64,000 nt of DNA. Origin: an uncultured Alphaproteobacteria bacterium. Lineage in GTDB: Bacteria > Pseudomonadota > Alphaproteobacteria > UBA2966. Position 1 is the first letter of the stretch; each line of letters starts with the position of its first letter. The stretch lies in contig OY282368.1 of assembly GCA_958295725.1 (NCBI GenBank), positions 1,218,124 through 1,282,123 of the forward strand, read 5' to 3'. The translations under genes were made by a program, and so were the position numbers. This document shows, one piece after another, positions 26,072-34,077 of the stretch. Below the pieces are notes generated by a model. That model worked only from the letters and a program-made list of their open reading frames with translations, was not told the origin of the DNA and ran no database searches.

Positions 26072-26820
26072 CGATCGAGCCGCTCATTCAGCCAGGCGAG
26101 CTGTTCGCCGCTTCTCAAACCCTCCATCGGTACGTGGACGGTAATGCCGCGTTCGAGCAACGCCGGCGCCAGGAACTCGCGGTACTTTTCGCCGGCGAAG
26201 ATGACGACGGAGCCGACATCGACGAGTCCCGGATCGAGTGCGGCCATCACCTTATGTGACCATTCGACCCGTTCGTCTTTCCGCATTTCGTTCAGCGTCT
26301 TCTCGTATGCTTCGATGACCGCATCTGGATCGACCAAGCCGTATTTCGCGGAAAGTATGCGCCAGGGCCACCCCTCCGCCTCGATGACCGCGCGCGCTTT
26401 GAGAAACCAGTCCGAGACGTACAACTCCTTGGCGCGCGCGCGACCTGGCAGTTTCGTCTTGACACAAGACACGAGACACAGGTCGGCGGCGGGCAATACA
26501 CCGTTATGCGCCCGTTGAGGTCGAGAGACAGGCGGCTCTGGATCACATGACTGAGCCGACGAAGCATCGCTGCGCCGATAACGAAACGTCGTGGTCGTGC
26601 TTCGGCGAGGTCTCGTTTTGTTGATCAGGACGAGTCCAGCCTCCCGCTGAAACTCACGGCTTCCGAGGGCGCTGCAAACGTTGGGAGTTCTGTTGCGCAA
26701 CCCCATGGTTCGCGCGACGTCGCCCGCTCGAACGGAGAGCGTGCTCGCTCCCGATTCTCGCCACGGCCGCACATAGCGCTCCAGAGCATGTCGTCGGATC
26801 TCGTCCGCTTGCGAGGGCAT
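26068..26820 (-). CDS. DUF6884-domain protein with N-terminal DNA-binding-like region
   Basis: A 250-residue protein. Residues 1-75 contain LSVRAGDVARTMGLRNRTPNVCSALG, a conserved pattern resembling a winged-helix or promoter-recognition module found in several prokaryotic accessory proteins. Residues about 112-250 form the DUF6884 block: CLVSCVKTK, AKELYVSDWFLKARAV, WRILSAKYGLVDPD and YEKTLNEM, distantly like YaaA. A GTG seven codons upstream (26841) is an alternative start; neither has a clear ribosome-binding site. It is coupled by a 4-bp overlap to the GIY-YIG-like gene. The function is unknown. Confidence 0.7.
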   Translation of the reverse strand: MPSQADEIRRHALERYVRPWRESGASTLSVRAGDVARTMGLRNRTPNVCSALGSREFQREAGLVLINKTRPRRSTTTTFRYRRSDASSAQSCDPEPPVSRPQRAHNGVLPAADLCLVSCVKTKLPGRARAKELYVSDWFLKARAVIEAEGWPWRILSAKYGLVDPDAVIEAYEKTLNEMRKDERVEWSHKVMAALDPGLVDVGSVVIFAGEKYREFLAPALLERGITVHVPMEGLRSGEQLAWLNERLDR

Positions 26821-26862
26821 GGGCGTATCCGCTTCATTCACCCGAAACGGGGCCTTGCCGCA

Positions 26863-27678
26863 CTATGCGTCCTCACGGGGAAGGCTCGTCTTCAGGGCCG
26901 CCGCCGTGACGCCGCCGTCGATGACCAACTCCGATCCCGTGACGAACCGGGCATCGTCCGAGGCCAGATACAGGCATCCCAGTGCGATGTCCCGCGGCTG
27001 GCCGAATTCCGCGAGCGGCGTCGCCTCGAGGCGGACCCCGCCGTGCAGCGGATGCGCATGGACCTCCTTGGTCATGCCCGTGTCGATGAAACCCGGATAG
27101 ACCCCGTTCACGCGAATCTTGTAGGGCGCGTACTGAATCGCCGCCGCTCTCGTCAGGGACCGGACCGCGCCCTTGGAGGCGTGGTAGCTCGCGTTCGAAT
27201 CCGAACCGACCATGCCGTAGATGGAGACGACGTTGACGATGGAACCGCCGCCTGCATCGCGCATGGGCGCGACGGCGTGCTTGGCGCCGAGGAACACCCC
27301 GGTCGCGTTCACGGACATCACCCTTTCCCAGGTCTCCAGCGTCAGATCGTCGACACGCGGCGACGTGGGATCGTCGGGCATACGGCCGGAGATGCCCGCG
27401 GCGTTGACGAGAACGTCGAGGCGGCCATAACGGGCGACCGCTTCCGCGACCGCCTTCTCCCATTCGGTTTCCCGGCTCGTGTCGAGATGCCGGTAGGCGG
27501 CCATGCCGCCGGCGCCCACGATCTCCTTCGCCACGGCCTCGCCTCCGGCGTCGTCGATGTCCGTCACCGTCACCGAGGCGCCGTGCTCGCCGAAAACCCG
27601 GGCCGTCTCGGCGCCGATACCGGACGCGCCCCCGGTGACGAACGCCGCCTTGCCCTCAAGTCTCTTTTCCGAAGCCAT
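26863..27678 (-). CDS. SDR family oxidoreductase
   Basis: A 271-residue classical SDR with TGGASGIG at the cofactor site, VNAAGIS, the VVSIYGMVG serine region, SYHASKGAV (catalytic Y and K) and PGFIDTGMT. The C-terminus has GSELVIDGG, typical of 3-oxoacyl-ACP reductase-like or cyclopentanol dehydrogenase-like SDRs. GGAGGA precedes the ATG. It lies about 100 bp downstream of an enolase-superfamily gene on the same strand, repeating the SDR + enolase pairing at the left end of the window. Confidence 0.92.
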   Translation of the reverse strand: MASEKRLEGKAAFVTGGASGIGAETARVFGEHGASVTVTDIDDAGGEAVAKEIVGAGGMAAYRHLDTSRETEWEKAVAEAVARYGRLDVLVNAAGISGRMPDDPTSPRVDDLTLETWERVMSVNATGVFLGAKHAVAPMRDAGGGSIVNVVSIYGMVGSDSNASYHASKGAVRSLTRAAAIQYAPYKIRVNGVYPGFIDTGMTKEVHAHPLHGGVRLEATPLAEFGQPRDIALGCLYLASDDARFVTGSELVIDGGVTAAALKTSLPREDA

Positions 27679-27779
27679 GGTCTGCCTGTCCTCCGCGTAT
27701 GAGTGAATTGTCGGGTGACGGGATCATATCAACAGAGGCGGGAGCACCCACCCCGGTGCCGTGTCCGTCCAGGGACGAA

Positions 27780-28892
27780 TCACAATTCGACGATATGAGC
27801 GGCGACGAAGTCCTCGTCCCAGTCCAGTCCGATTCCCGGCCTGTCGGGAATCTCCAGGTATCCGTTCCTGACGGCGTAAGGTTCCAGCAATACCGGATTG
27901 GCCCAGTCCTGCCATTCCAGCCAGTGCGCCGTTTCCGTGACCCTCATCACGTGCGCGGCGACTTCGGGATAGAGATGGGTGGAGATCGGCATTCCGGCGG
28001 CGCCTGCGATGGCGGCCGAACGCAGCCAGCCCGTTACGCCGCCGATCCGCATGAAATCCGGCATGACGAGATCGCAGGCCCGCTTCCGCAAGGCGGCGTA
28101 CAGGTCCCGAGGGCCGTAGAAGTTTTCTCCCATCTGGATCGGGGTCTTCAACTCCGCGGTCAGCTGGGCGTAGCCGTCCAGGTTGTCGTAAGCGATGGGC
28201 TCCTCGATCCATAGCAGGCCGAGATCGTCGATCATGTGGCAACGGCGCAACGCCGCCGCCATGTCCAGTTCCTGCGAATAGTCGATCATCAGCAGGATGC
28301 CGCCGCCGACCGCGCGCTTCACGGCTTCCAGGGTCGCGAGGTCGTCGTTGGCGTTCTCGCGGCCGAGACGTAGCTTCAGCGCGCCGAAATTTCCCTCGGC
28401 CAGCAACTCGACGGCTTCGTCCGCGACCGCGCCCGGCTCGTTCAGCCATAGTCCATTGCTGCTATAGGCCCTTACCGGCCCGACGCTGCCGCCCAGAAAG
28501 GCGCAGAGCGGGACACCCGCGGCTTTGGCCAAGGCGTCCCAGGCCGCCATGTCGAGGCCGGAAACCGCGATCATCGACATTCCCTGATAACCGACAGGAC
28601 GAAGAGATTTCCGCGCCATTCCAAATAGTTCGAACGGCGCGATCGGATGTCCCTTGAACGATTCCGCCATGTCGTTCAAAGCGGCGACGAGATAGCGCAT
28701 CGCCTTGGGGAGATACGGCTCCAGATAGCTTCGTCCGGTAACGCCCTGCGAGGTGTAAAGGTCGATCAGGACGAGCGGCCACGACTCCGTTCGCGCCGCG
28801 CGACCGACGATGGGCCGTTTCAGTTCGAGGACGACCGGCCGAACCCTTATCTTCTCAAGCGTCAGACTCTCGGTTTTCATTGATGGCACCAT
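27780..28892 (-). CDS. Mandelate racemase family protein (enolase superfamily)
   Basis: A 370-residue enzyme. The barrel carries K173 in ALKLRLG, metal ligands D204 (LMIDYSQ), E230 (WIEEP) and E256 (GENFYG), and the mandelate-racemase-type base pair D279 (MPDFMRIGG) and H306 (ISTHLYPE). This Lys plus His/Asp arrangement separates it from the paired-lysine enzyme at 231-1364. The start ATG follows AAGAGGA; another ATG four codons on is possible. It is probably a sugar-acid dehydratase or racemase feeding the adjacent SDR; the substrate is unknown. Confidence 0.9.
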   Translation of the reverse strand: MVPSMKTESLTLEKIRVRPVVLELKRPIVGRAARTESWPLVLIDLYTSQGVTGRSYLEPYLPKAMRYLVAALNDMAESFKGHPIAPFELFGMARKSLRPVGYQGMSMIAVSGLDMAAWDALAKAAGVPLCAFLGGSVGPVRAYSSNGLWLNEPGAVADEAVELLAEGNFGALKLRLGRENANDDLATLEAVKRAVGGGILLMIDYSQELDMAAALRRCHMIDDLGLLWIEEPIAYDNLDGYAQLTAELKTPIQMGENFYGPRDLYAALRKRACDLVMPDFMRIGGVTGWLRSAAIAGAAGMPISTHLYPEVAAHVMRVTETAHWLEWQDWANPVLLEPYAVRNGYLEIPDRPGIGLDWDEDFVAAHIVEL

Positions 28893-29223
28893 GATCCTCT
28901 TGTCCAGCGCGAGATAGTACCTTGCCGCTTGGCGCATCTTGAAGAGGCATTGGAATAGGACGGGAACGTGGAGACCCTCGACGACACCCGTCCACAAGCC
29001 TTGACGGGCCCGCAACCAGTCGAGGCTCCCCAAGAAAGGAAAGCCGATACCGGGTGGCGTGGGCCGGAATCGGCCCCGTGGAGATTCCGGTGGGCATCTG
29101 CCGCCCCGGAGCTGTCGCCAAGGGTTCGGCTGGCGCGAATTCGCACGCGCGATCGCATCGTTGTGCTAAGAATGACCGGAGATCGATGGAGCCCAAGGGT
29201 GCCGGTTCTCCAAGAGTTGAAAA
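28893..29223. other. Intergenic region without recognised features
   Basis: About 330 bp between the divergent mandelate racemase-family gene and a small membrane peptide gene. A plus-strand frame is open across part of it, but its product is basic and arginine/proline-rich with no motif, typical of chance frames in GC-rich DNA. I see no promoter, repeat or RNA gene that I can defend. Confidence 0.4.
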
Positions 29224-29445
29224 ATGACATTCAGCAATCTGCCGGAAAGGGCGAAACGCCTCCTCGATCGCTACATTCACTGGGTGGTGATCGTTTTGTG
29301 CAGCCTGGGCGTATTCGTGTTCATCGCGGTCATGAATCCGCAAACCCTCGTCTGGGTGGGGCTGGTTCAGATCGACTGCGACTTGCCGAAACACCAGAAA
29401 TGCATTGCCGAGAATCCCCTGAAGATGCTGCTCGGGGACGATTGA
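29224..29445 (+). CDS. Small single-span membrane protein
   Basis: A 73-residue predicted protein with a basic N-terminus (NLPERAKRLLDRYIH), one hydrophobic helix WVVIVLCSLGVFVFIAVM, and a short C-terminal part with two cysteines (IDCDLPKHQKCIAE) that could form a disulfide outside the membrane. Composition is unlike the Arg/Pro-rich chance frames nearby, which supports it as real. No strong ribosome-binding site and no recognised family. Confidence 0.45.
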   Translation: MTFSNLPERAKRLLDRYIHWVVIVLCSLGVFVFIAVMNPQTLVWVGLVQIDCDLPKHQKCIAENPLKMLLGDD

Positions 29446-29647
29446 CGGCGCCGAACGGCTGGTCGGGATCGGGATCCGGTGATGGCGGAGGGGTGTCCGT
29501 CTAACGAATCCCGCAATTCATTGTTTCCGCGACATATTCTCGAACACCGTCCGGTCCGTCCCAACACGAATCCCAACACTGCGGACGGGAACACGTGGGA
29601 ACGTATCGCGCTTGCGCTCGGACTGGCGCGCGGCCTATTCTCGCTTC

Positions 29648-29788
29648 ATGAGCGCCACTGCCGCCGAGCGGGGCGCGCTGGCGACGAAGGCCGACCTCGC
29701 CGATCTCAAGGCTGATATATTCAAGGTCGCCATCGGCATCGTGTTCGCCAACGCGGGCTTGACCTTCGCCTTGCTCAAGCTGGTCTAG
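29648..29788 (+). CDS. 46-residue membrane peptide related to coiled-coil protein tails
   Basis: The peptide begins with the coiled-coil-like ALATKADLADLKADI, followed by a membrane segment VAIGIVFANAGLTFALLKLV. The LATKxDL phrase also occurs in the two hendecad coiled-coil proteins at 54.1 and 59.9 kb. A second peptide with the same tail is encoded at 30681-30797 on the other strand. It looks like a shortened member of the DUF1640-like 'coiled coil plus C-terminal membrane helix' group. Confidence 0.5.
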   Translation: MSATAAERGALATKADLADLKADIFKVAIGIVFANAGLTFALLKLV

Positions 29789-30249
29789 ACCGCGCCCAGC
29801 CGCGTAGAGCGGGCGGGCCGCCCCGGTCCGAGTTCTCCGGCCGCCCGGCGCGGTCGGGAACGGCCATCGTGGGGGAGACGCCCGTCGGTGCCCGCGGCCA
29901 CGGAGCAAGATCCCCCCGGCCATGAACGGCCCCCACCCCTCTCCGTTTCCCGGAATGGCCTTTTTCACGGAGACATCCGCGCCGTTTCCTCGATCCGCCC
30001 CGCCGCGCCCCCGGGGGGTCGTGCGCCCGCACGCCGCAACAGGTGCTGAAGGCCTCTACGTCGATCCTGGAGACATTGCAGACGTCAACACCCAACGCCG
30101 AGAAACGACGACATCCCTGCCAGGCCCCCCGAAATGCCCGGTTCGGCCTTGGGGGACCCTGTAACGGCGGGTTCCGCAAACACCGGGGGCGAAGAGGGGT
30201 AGGGGGGCACCGACGGACGGCGAGACGGGGGCGCCGCGATCGCGCTGCG
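29789..30249. other. Intergenic region without recognised features
   Basis: About 460 bp between the membrane peptide gene and the end of the minus-strand coiled-coil gene. Frames on both strands are open but give Pro/Arg-rich products without motifs. I see no RNA gene, repeat or clear promoter. Confidence 0.4.
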
Positions 30250-30654
30250 TCACTCGGCGGGTCCGGGTGGCGGCGCGGTCCGTTCGATGACGGTCTCCAG
30301 GCTGGCGGTCTGGCGTTCGAGGCCGATGATCAGGGCTTCGAGTGCGCGGCTCTGTCCGGCGTGCGCCTGCATGGCTTCCTCGTGGCGGCGTTCGTCGACG
30401 TCGCGTTGGGAGGCGAGCGCGGCCATCGTTTCCTCGTGGCGCTGGTCCGCCTTGGCCATGGCTTCGGCGTGCGTGGCCATCGTTTCTTCGTGGCGGCGTT
30501 CGTCGGCCTGGCGTTGCTGATCGAGGATGGCGGCGCGGTCCTTGTTGGCGTGGACCATCGCGCGGATGCCGTACCAGATGCCGCACGCCGCGACGACGAC
30601 GGCGGCGGCGTTGGCAGCGGCGATGGTAAGACTTGCGGTTTCGAGTCCGGTCAT
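30250..30654 (-). CDS. Membrane-anchored coiled-coil protein
   Basis: A 134-residue protein with an N-terminal membrane helix (LTIAAANAAAVVVAACGIWYG) followed by a long charged helix with internal repeats: QADERRHEETMATHAEAMAK, ADQRHEETMAAL, DVDERRHEEAMQAH. The repeat RHEETMA/ERRHEEAM recurs about every 14-20 residues, indicating a coiled coil. It lies 26 bp downstream of a 38-residue membrane peptide gene on the same strand. The topology is opposite to that of the hendecad proteins (anchor at the N-terminus). The function is unknown. Confidence 0.65.
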   Translation of the reverse strand: MTGLETASLTIAAANAAAVVVAACGIWYGIRAMVHANKDRAAILDQQRQADERRHEETMATHAEAMAKADQRHEETMAALASQRDVDERRHEEAMQAHAGQSRALEALIIGLERQTASLETVIERTAPPPGPAE

Positions 30655-30680
30655 GCGGCTGGTCGCCGGTTGGGCGCGGC

Positions 30681-30797
30681 CTACGGAAGCAGCTTGAGCA
30701 AGGCGACGGTCAAGCTGACGTTGGCGAACACGATCCCGATAGCGACCTTGAGGTCGGCCCTGGTGTCGAAGCCGGGTGCGAATATGGTCATGGCCAT
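30681..30797 (-). CDS. 38-residue membrane peptide
   Basis: The peptide reads into a hydrophobic helix VAIGIVFANVSLTVALLKLL, nearly the same as the tail of the plus-strand peptide at 29648-29788 (VAIGIVFANAGLTFALLKLV), preceded by DTRADLK. The two therefore come from one duplicated sequence in opposite orientation, about 1 kb apart. No strong ribosome-binding site. Confidence 0.45.
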   Translation of the reverse strand: MAMTIFAPGFDTRADLKVAIGIVFANVSLTVALLKLLP

Positions 30798-30951
30798 GCC
30801 CCGAAGATAGGTCGTCGCGGTCCCGTGATGTGTTCCATACCATTCCGGTCCGATCCATTCCCTTCCGTGTTCGATTGTGGGATTTCAGGTGGGATCGATT
30901 CCTGGACCGATATGAAAGTACTCTATAAATCAATGTGTTATACGATAATTT

Positions 30952-31041
30952 TGGCGGATGGGGTGGGATTCGAACCCACGAGGAGCGCAGACCCCTGCCG
31001 GTTTTCAAGACCGGTCCCTTCAACCGCTCGGGCACCCATCC
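30952..31041 (-). tRNA. tRNA-Ser (anticodon UGA)
   Basis: On the minus strand the sequence begins GGATGGG and ends CCCATCC-G-CCA, giving a perfect 7-bp acceptor stem with encoded CCA. The anticodon arm GGTCTTGAAAACC presents UGA in a CTTGAAA loop. The T arm is GTGGG-TTCGAAT-CCCAC. The 90-nt length and the long variable arm (GCAGGGGTCTGCGCTCCTC region) are those of class II tRNA-Ser. Confidence 0.97.
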
Positions 31042-31264
31042 GTCGGGACGCAATCAATAGGACAAACGGCCGTGGACCGCACGCTTTTCCCGCTATCCCG
31101 GTGGTGACCGGCGCGTCGTGCGCGCGAACCGGTTTCTCGATTCATGGACTGGGGCGCGCCGGCGGGTCGTGGCCGGACCGCTCCGCGCCTTGAACTCGAC
31201 GGGTTCGCTGCGCAAGTTGCAACCTACTCGAATACGGCAGTCTCGTTCAGGAAAGGGAGAGATC

Positions 31265-31663
31265 ATGGTTCATCGCTACAACCCGGATTCCATGTTCGCG
31301 CCGGTGGCGGCCTACATGCACGGTGTCGAGGTCGAGGCGGGGGAGCGGATCGTTCATGTCGCGGGCCAGGTCGGCATCCGGCCGGACGGCGCGGTTCCCG
31401 AGAGCATGGAAGAACAGACCGAGCAGGCGTTCCTCAATATCCGGACCGTACTCCGTGAACGGGGCATGGACCTCGAGGACATCGTGTCCACCCAGACCTT
31501 CATCGTGGACAAGGACGACATTCCGGGCTATCGCGCGGGGCGGGAGAAGGTCGTTGGATCAGGTCCGGACGCGCCGAAGTGGGCGGCCGCGATGATCACC
31601 GTCGCCGGCCTGACCCGGCCCGAGTGGAAGATCGAGATCTGCGCCGTCGCCGCCAGGAAATAG
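31265..31663 (+). CDS. RidA family protein (YjgF/YER057c/UK114)
   Basis: A 132-residue protein of the RidA superfamily. It has HVAGQVGIRPDGAV, EQTEQAFLNIRTVL, VSTQTFIVDKDDIPGYR and AAMITVAGLTRPEWKIEICAVA, following the family pattern. The arginine that binds substrate carboxylate in true RidA is in the last strand (R..E.E..A); here the motif is TRPEWKIEI, as in several non-archetypal Rid subfamilies, so enamine deaminase activity is uncertain. GGGAGAG precedes the ATG. Confidence 0.88.
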   Translation: MVHRYNPDSMFAPVAAYMHGVEVEAGERIVHVAGQVGIRPDGAVPESMEEQTEQAFLNIRTVLRERGMDLEDIVSTQTFIVDKDDIPGYRAGREKVVGSGPDAPKWAAAMITVAGLTRPEWKIEICAVAARK

Positions 31664-31667
31664 CGAC

Positions 31668-31710
31668 CCCGCCGCCTGCCCGCGCCACGGCGGCGCGGGC
31701 AGGCGGCGGG
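31668..31710. terminator. Bidirectional terminator hairpin
   Basis: A 19-bp perfect inverted repeat (left arm 31668-31686, right arm 31692-31710) with a 5-base loop, ACGGC, fills the gap between the converging RidA and quinone-reductase-like genes. The stem is almost pure GC. No T-run follows on either side. Confidence 0.65.
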
Positions 31711-31711
31711 A

Positions 31712-32578
31712 TCAGATCCTCTTGCCGTTCTCGTCCGCGTACCGGACGAGAACCTTTCCCAAGTGCCGACCGGCGAGCTTCTGATTGAGAAATTCGGGCG
31801 TGGCCTCCATGCCGTCCAGGACGACGTTGTGCATGGTCAGACGTCCGGCGCGCAGCAACGCGCCGAGCCGCTCGACGGCTTGCGGATAGAGTTCCGCGTA
31901 GGCATAACGGCTGAAGGCATGCATGGTGGTTTCCCGGGACCAGACGTGGCGCATGTTGGCCATGTCGTGCTCGGGCGTGGTGCTGTTGTTGGCGGCGATC
32001 CGTCCCACCAGCAGGATATGGGAGCGCATGGCCAGAATTTCCGACACGACGTCCGACACCCGCCCCCCGACCAGATCGAAATACAGGTGCACGCCGTCGG
32101 GACAGGCCGCGGCCAGTTCCTCTTCGAAATTCCCGGACTTGTAGTCCACGGCGGCATCGGCGCCGATGCGGTCGCGGACATAGGCGGTCTTCTCCGGTCC
32201 GCCGGCGATACCGACGACGCGCATACCGCCGAGCTTCCCGAGCTGCACGGCGTATGACCCGACGGCGCCGGCCGCCGAACTGACGACCAGGGTTTCGCCC
32301 GGCATCGGACGCGCTTTCTGGGTGAACGCGAGATAAGGCGTCTGACCCGGTGATGACAGTGCCGTCATCCATTCCTCCGCCGTGTAGTCGTCGGCGACGA
32401 CCTTGACGTCTCCGGGCGTGACGACGGCGTAGTCCTGCCAACCTTGGCGGCCCATGACGGCGGCGCCGACCGGCAGCGCGTCGCATTCGCTCTCCACCAC
32501 TCGGGCGAAGGTGTCGCAGCTGATCAGTTCGCCAATCTCGAAGGGCCTGATGAAATTTTTGAAGTCCTTGGTTCTCAT
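31712..32578 (-). CDS. NADP-dependent oxidoreductase of the MDR superfamily (CurA/LTB4DH-like), start uncertain
   Basis: A zinc-independent medium-chain reductase. It contains the cofactor motif SSAAGAVGSYAVQLGKL, then VVGIAGGPEKTAYV, the PDGVHLYFDLVGG block and the C-terminal LAGRHLGKVLVRY. From the first ATG it is 288 residues, about 50 shorter than the family. The missing N-terminus is present in frame upstream to about 32740 (ENRRFVLCGRP, GPENFELQ, EGQALVAVEIAALSAW), which matches the CurA N-terminus. That stretch has no ATG, GTG or TTG before the next stop. The gene may use a rare start or may have lost its start codon. Confidence 0.8.
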   Translation of the reverse strand: MRTKDFKNFIRPFEIGELISCDTFARVVESECDALPVGAAVMGRQGWQDYAVVTPGDVKVVADDYTAEEWMTALSSPGQTPYLAFTQKARPMPGETLVVSSAAGAVGSYAVQLGKLGGMRVVGIAGGPEKTAYVRDRIGADAAVDYKSGNFEEELAAACPDGVHLYFDLVGGRVSDVVSEILAMRSHILLVGRIAANNSTTPEHDMANMRHVWSRETTMHAFSRYAYAELYPQAVERLGALLRAGRLTMHNVVLDGMEATPEFLNQKLAGRHLGKVLVRYADENGKRI

Positions 32579-32789
32579 GCCCTGCCAAGCGGAGAGAGCC
32601 GCGATTTCGACGGCGACAAGGGCCTGCCCCTCCTTCAGGGGCGCGGCTGCGACTCTCTGGAGTTCGAAGTTCTCGGGCCCGGCGAGCAGTCGCGGACGGC
32701 CGCACAGTACAAAGCGGCGGTTTTCACGGGGTGCGATGACGTGATACTCCAGTGGAGACGGGTATCCGATCGATAGATGGCCACGAGAG

Positions 32790-33668
32790 ATGAGTCAAAT
32801 GCCGTTCTACCGTGACATGACGCGCGAGGAGTTCCTCTTTCAGTACACCCCGCAACTCCACGTGCCGGAGCACGAAGTCTGGAAGGCGCAATGGACCTTG
32901 GCGAGCGAACTCGTGCGCTCACGACGCGAAGGGAGGTTGCGCATCCCTTACGGGGACACGCCGGGACAGACGCTCGACATCTTTCCGGCTCGAAATCCAG
33001 ACTCCCCGATCAACGTCTTCGTTCACGGGGGCTTCTGGCGTTTCCTGGACAGTTTCGACCACAGCCTCGTCGCGCCCGCCGTTCAGGATGCCGGCGGGGC
33101 GTCGGTGCTGCTGAACTACGATCTCTGTCCCACGGTTCCGCTGACCGAGGTCATCCGGCAGGTGCGCGCGGCCCTGAAATGGGTCTGGGAGAACGCCGAG
33201 GAGGCCAACGGCGACCGCGACAGGATCTACGTATCGGGCCACTCGGCGGGCGGCCATCTGGCGTCGATGATGTGCCGGGACGACTATCTCGACGATCTCG
33301 GCCTGCCCCGCGACGTCGTCAAGGGCGGCACGGTCGTCAGCGGCATCCTGGATCTGGAACCCATCCTGATGGTGCCGGGCGCCGAGGAGCTGCTGGTCAA
33401 ACCGGACGATGTGCGCTCGGTCAGCGCGAATCGCACGCCGCCCGCGCCGCATATCCCGCTCGTCGTCGCCGTGGGCGGGCGCGAAACCCGGGAGTGGATC
33501 CGCATGACGGACGAGTACGTGGCCGTCCTGAAGCGGCAGGGCAGTCGGGTCACGTACCTGAAGCCCGAGTACGACCAGCACTTCTCGATCCTGTTCTCGC
33601 TGGGTAATCCCTTGACGCCCCTGTGTTCGGCGATGCTCGCGCAGATGCAACTCGCCGGGGGCGGTTGA
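32790..33668 (+). CDS. Alpha/beta hydrolase, kynurenine formamidase/carboxylesterase-like
   Basis: A 292-residue esterase-fold protein. The oxyanion-hole motif is HGGFWRFL (residues about 79-86), the nucleophile elbow is SGHSAGGHLAS, and the C-terminal histidine lies in YDQHFSIL. The HGGxW plus GHSAGGHL combination is typical of bacterial KynB2-like arylformamidases and related esterases. It is divergent from the quinone-reductase-like gene, whose upstream in-frame extension reaches to within about 50 bp. The substrate is unknown. Confidence 0.88.
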   Translation: MSQMPFYRDMTREEFLFQYTPQLHVPEHEVWKAQWTLASELVRSRREGRLRIPYGDTPGQTLDIFPARNPDSPINVFVHGGFWRFLDSFDHSLVAPAVQDAGGASVLLNYDLCPTVPLTEVIRQVRAALKWVWENAEEANGDRDRIYVSGHSAGGHLASMMCRDDYLDDLGLPRDVVKGGTVVSGILDLEPILMVPGAEELLVKPDDVRSVSANRTPPAPHIPLVVAVGGRETREWIRMTDEYVAVLKRQGSRVTYLKPEYDQHFSILFSLGNPLTPLCSAMLAQMQLAGGG

Positions 33669-33838
33669 AACCGAACCAGGCCGCTCCCTCGACCTTTGTC
33701 GCCTCGCCGCGGACACGGCGAGCCGTCGGCCCGGTCCCTCGCGTCGACAGGAGATGAGGCGCTTCCCGCATCGGGATCGCCCCGTAACCGTTCTCAAGCG
33801 GGCTTCTTCTCGTGTTCGGACTCCGCGAGACCGATTTC

Positions 33839-33905
33839 TGTCCTGGTTCAGGACATACGAGACGGGAGGGGGGTTCTTCGGCTGGGTGTTTGGCAAGGTA
33901 CTGTG
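33839..33905 (-). pseudogene. Remnant of an IS481-like transposase 3' end plus terminal palindrome
   Basis: On the minus strand the sequence runs AGTACCTTGCCAAACAC through to TGTCCTGAACCAGGACA (palindrome at 33839-33855). In one frame it reads SQYLAKHPAEEPP, aligning with EYLAGHSAEEPP of the copy at 4.3 kb. No other IS sequence is present. It is the only recognisable element in the 409-bp gap between the esterase and the molybdenum hydroxylase gene. Confidence 0.75.
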
Positions 33906-34077
33906 AGGTGGCCTCGGTTTGTCGGACAGCCTGGCGGCCAGGTTGAGGTGTATTCCAGTTGTCGCTCGGGCTGCCGGAGTCTCCTTGAATCGATCGATGA
34001 ACCAGGACGGTCCCTTGGAGGACCGATCCCCGCCGGGTATCTTGCTGCCCGCGCGACCGTTCGGTGGAGGGGCACGC

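Noticed and set aside
28968..29504. A 178-codon plus-strand frame between the racemase-family gene and the small membrane peptide
   Set aside because: Arg/Pro/Gly-rich product, no motif, no ribosome-binding site, and it overlaps the better-supported membrane peptide frame.
30952..31041. tRNA-Ser as integration site of a genomic island
   Set aside because: No integrase gene lies nearby, and I found no direct repeat of the tRNA 3' end in the window.
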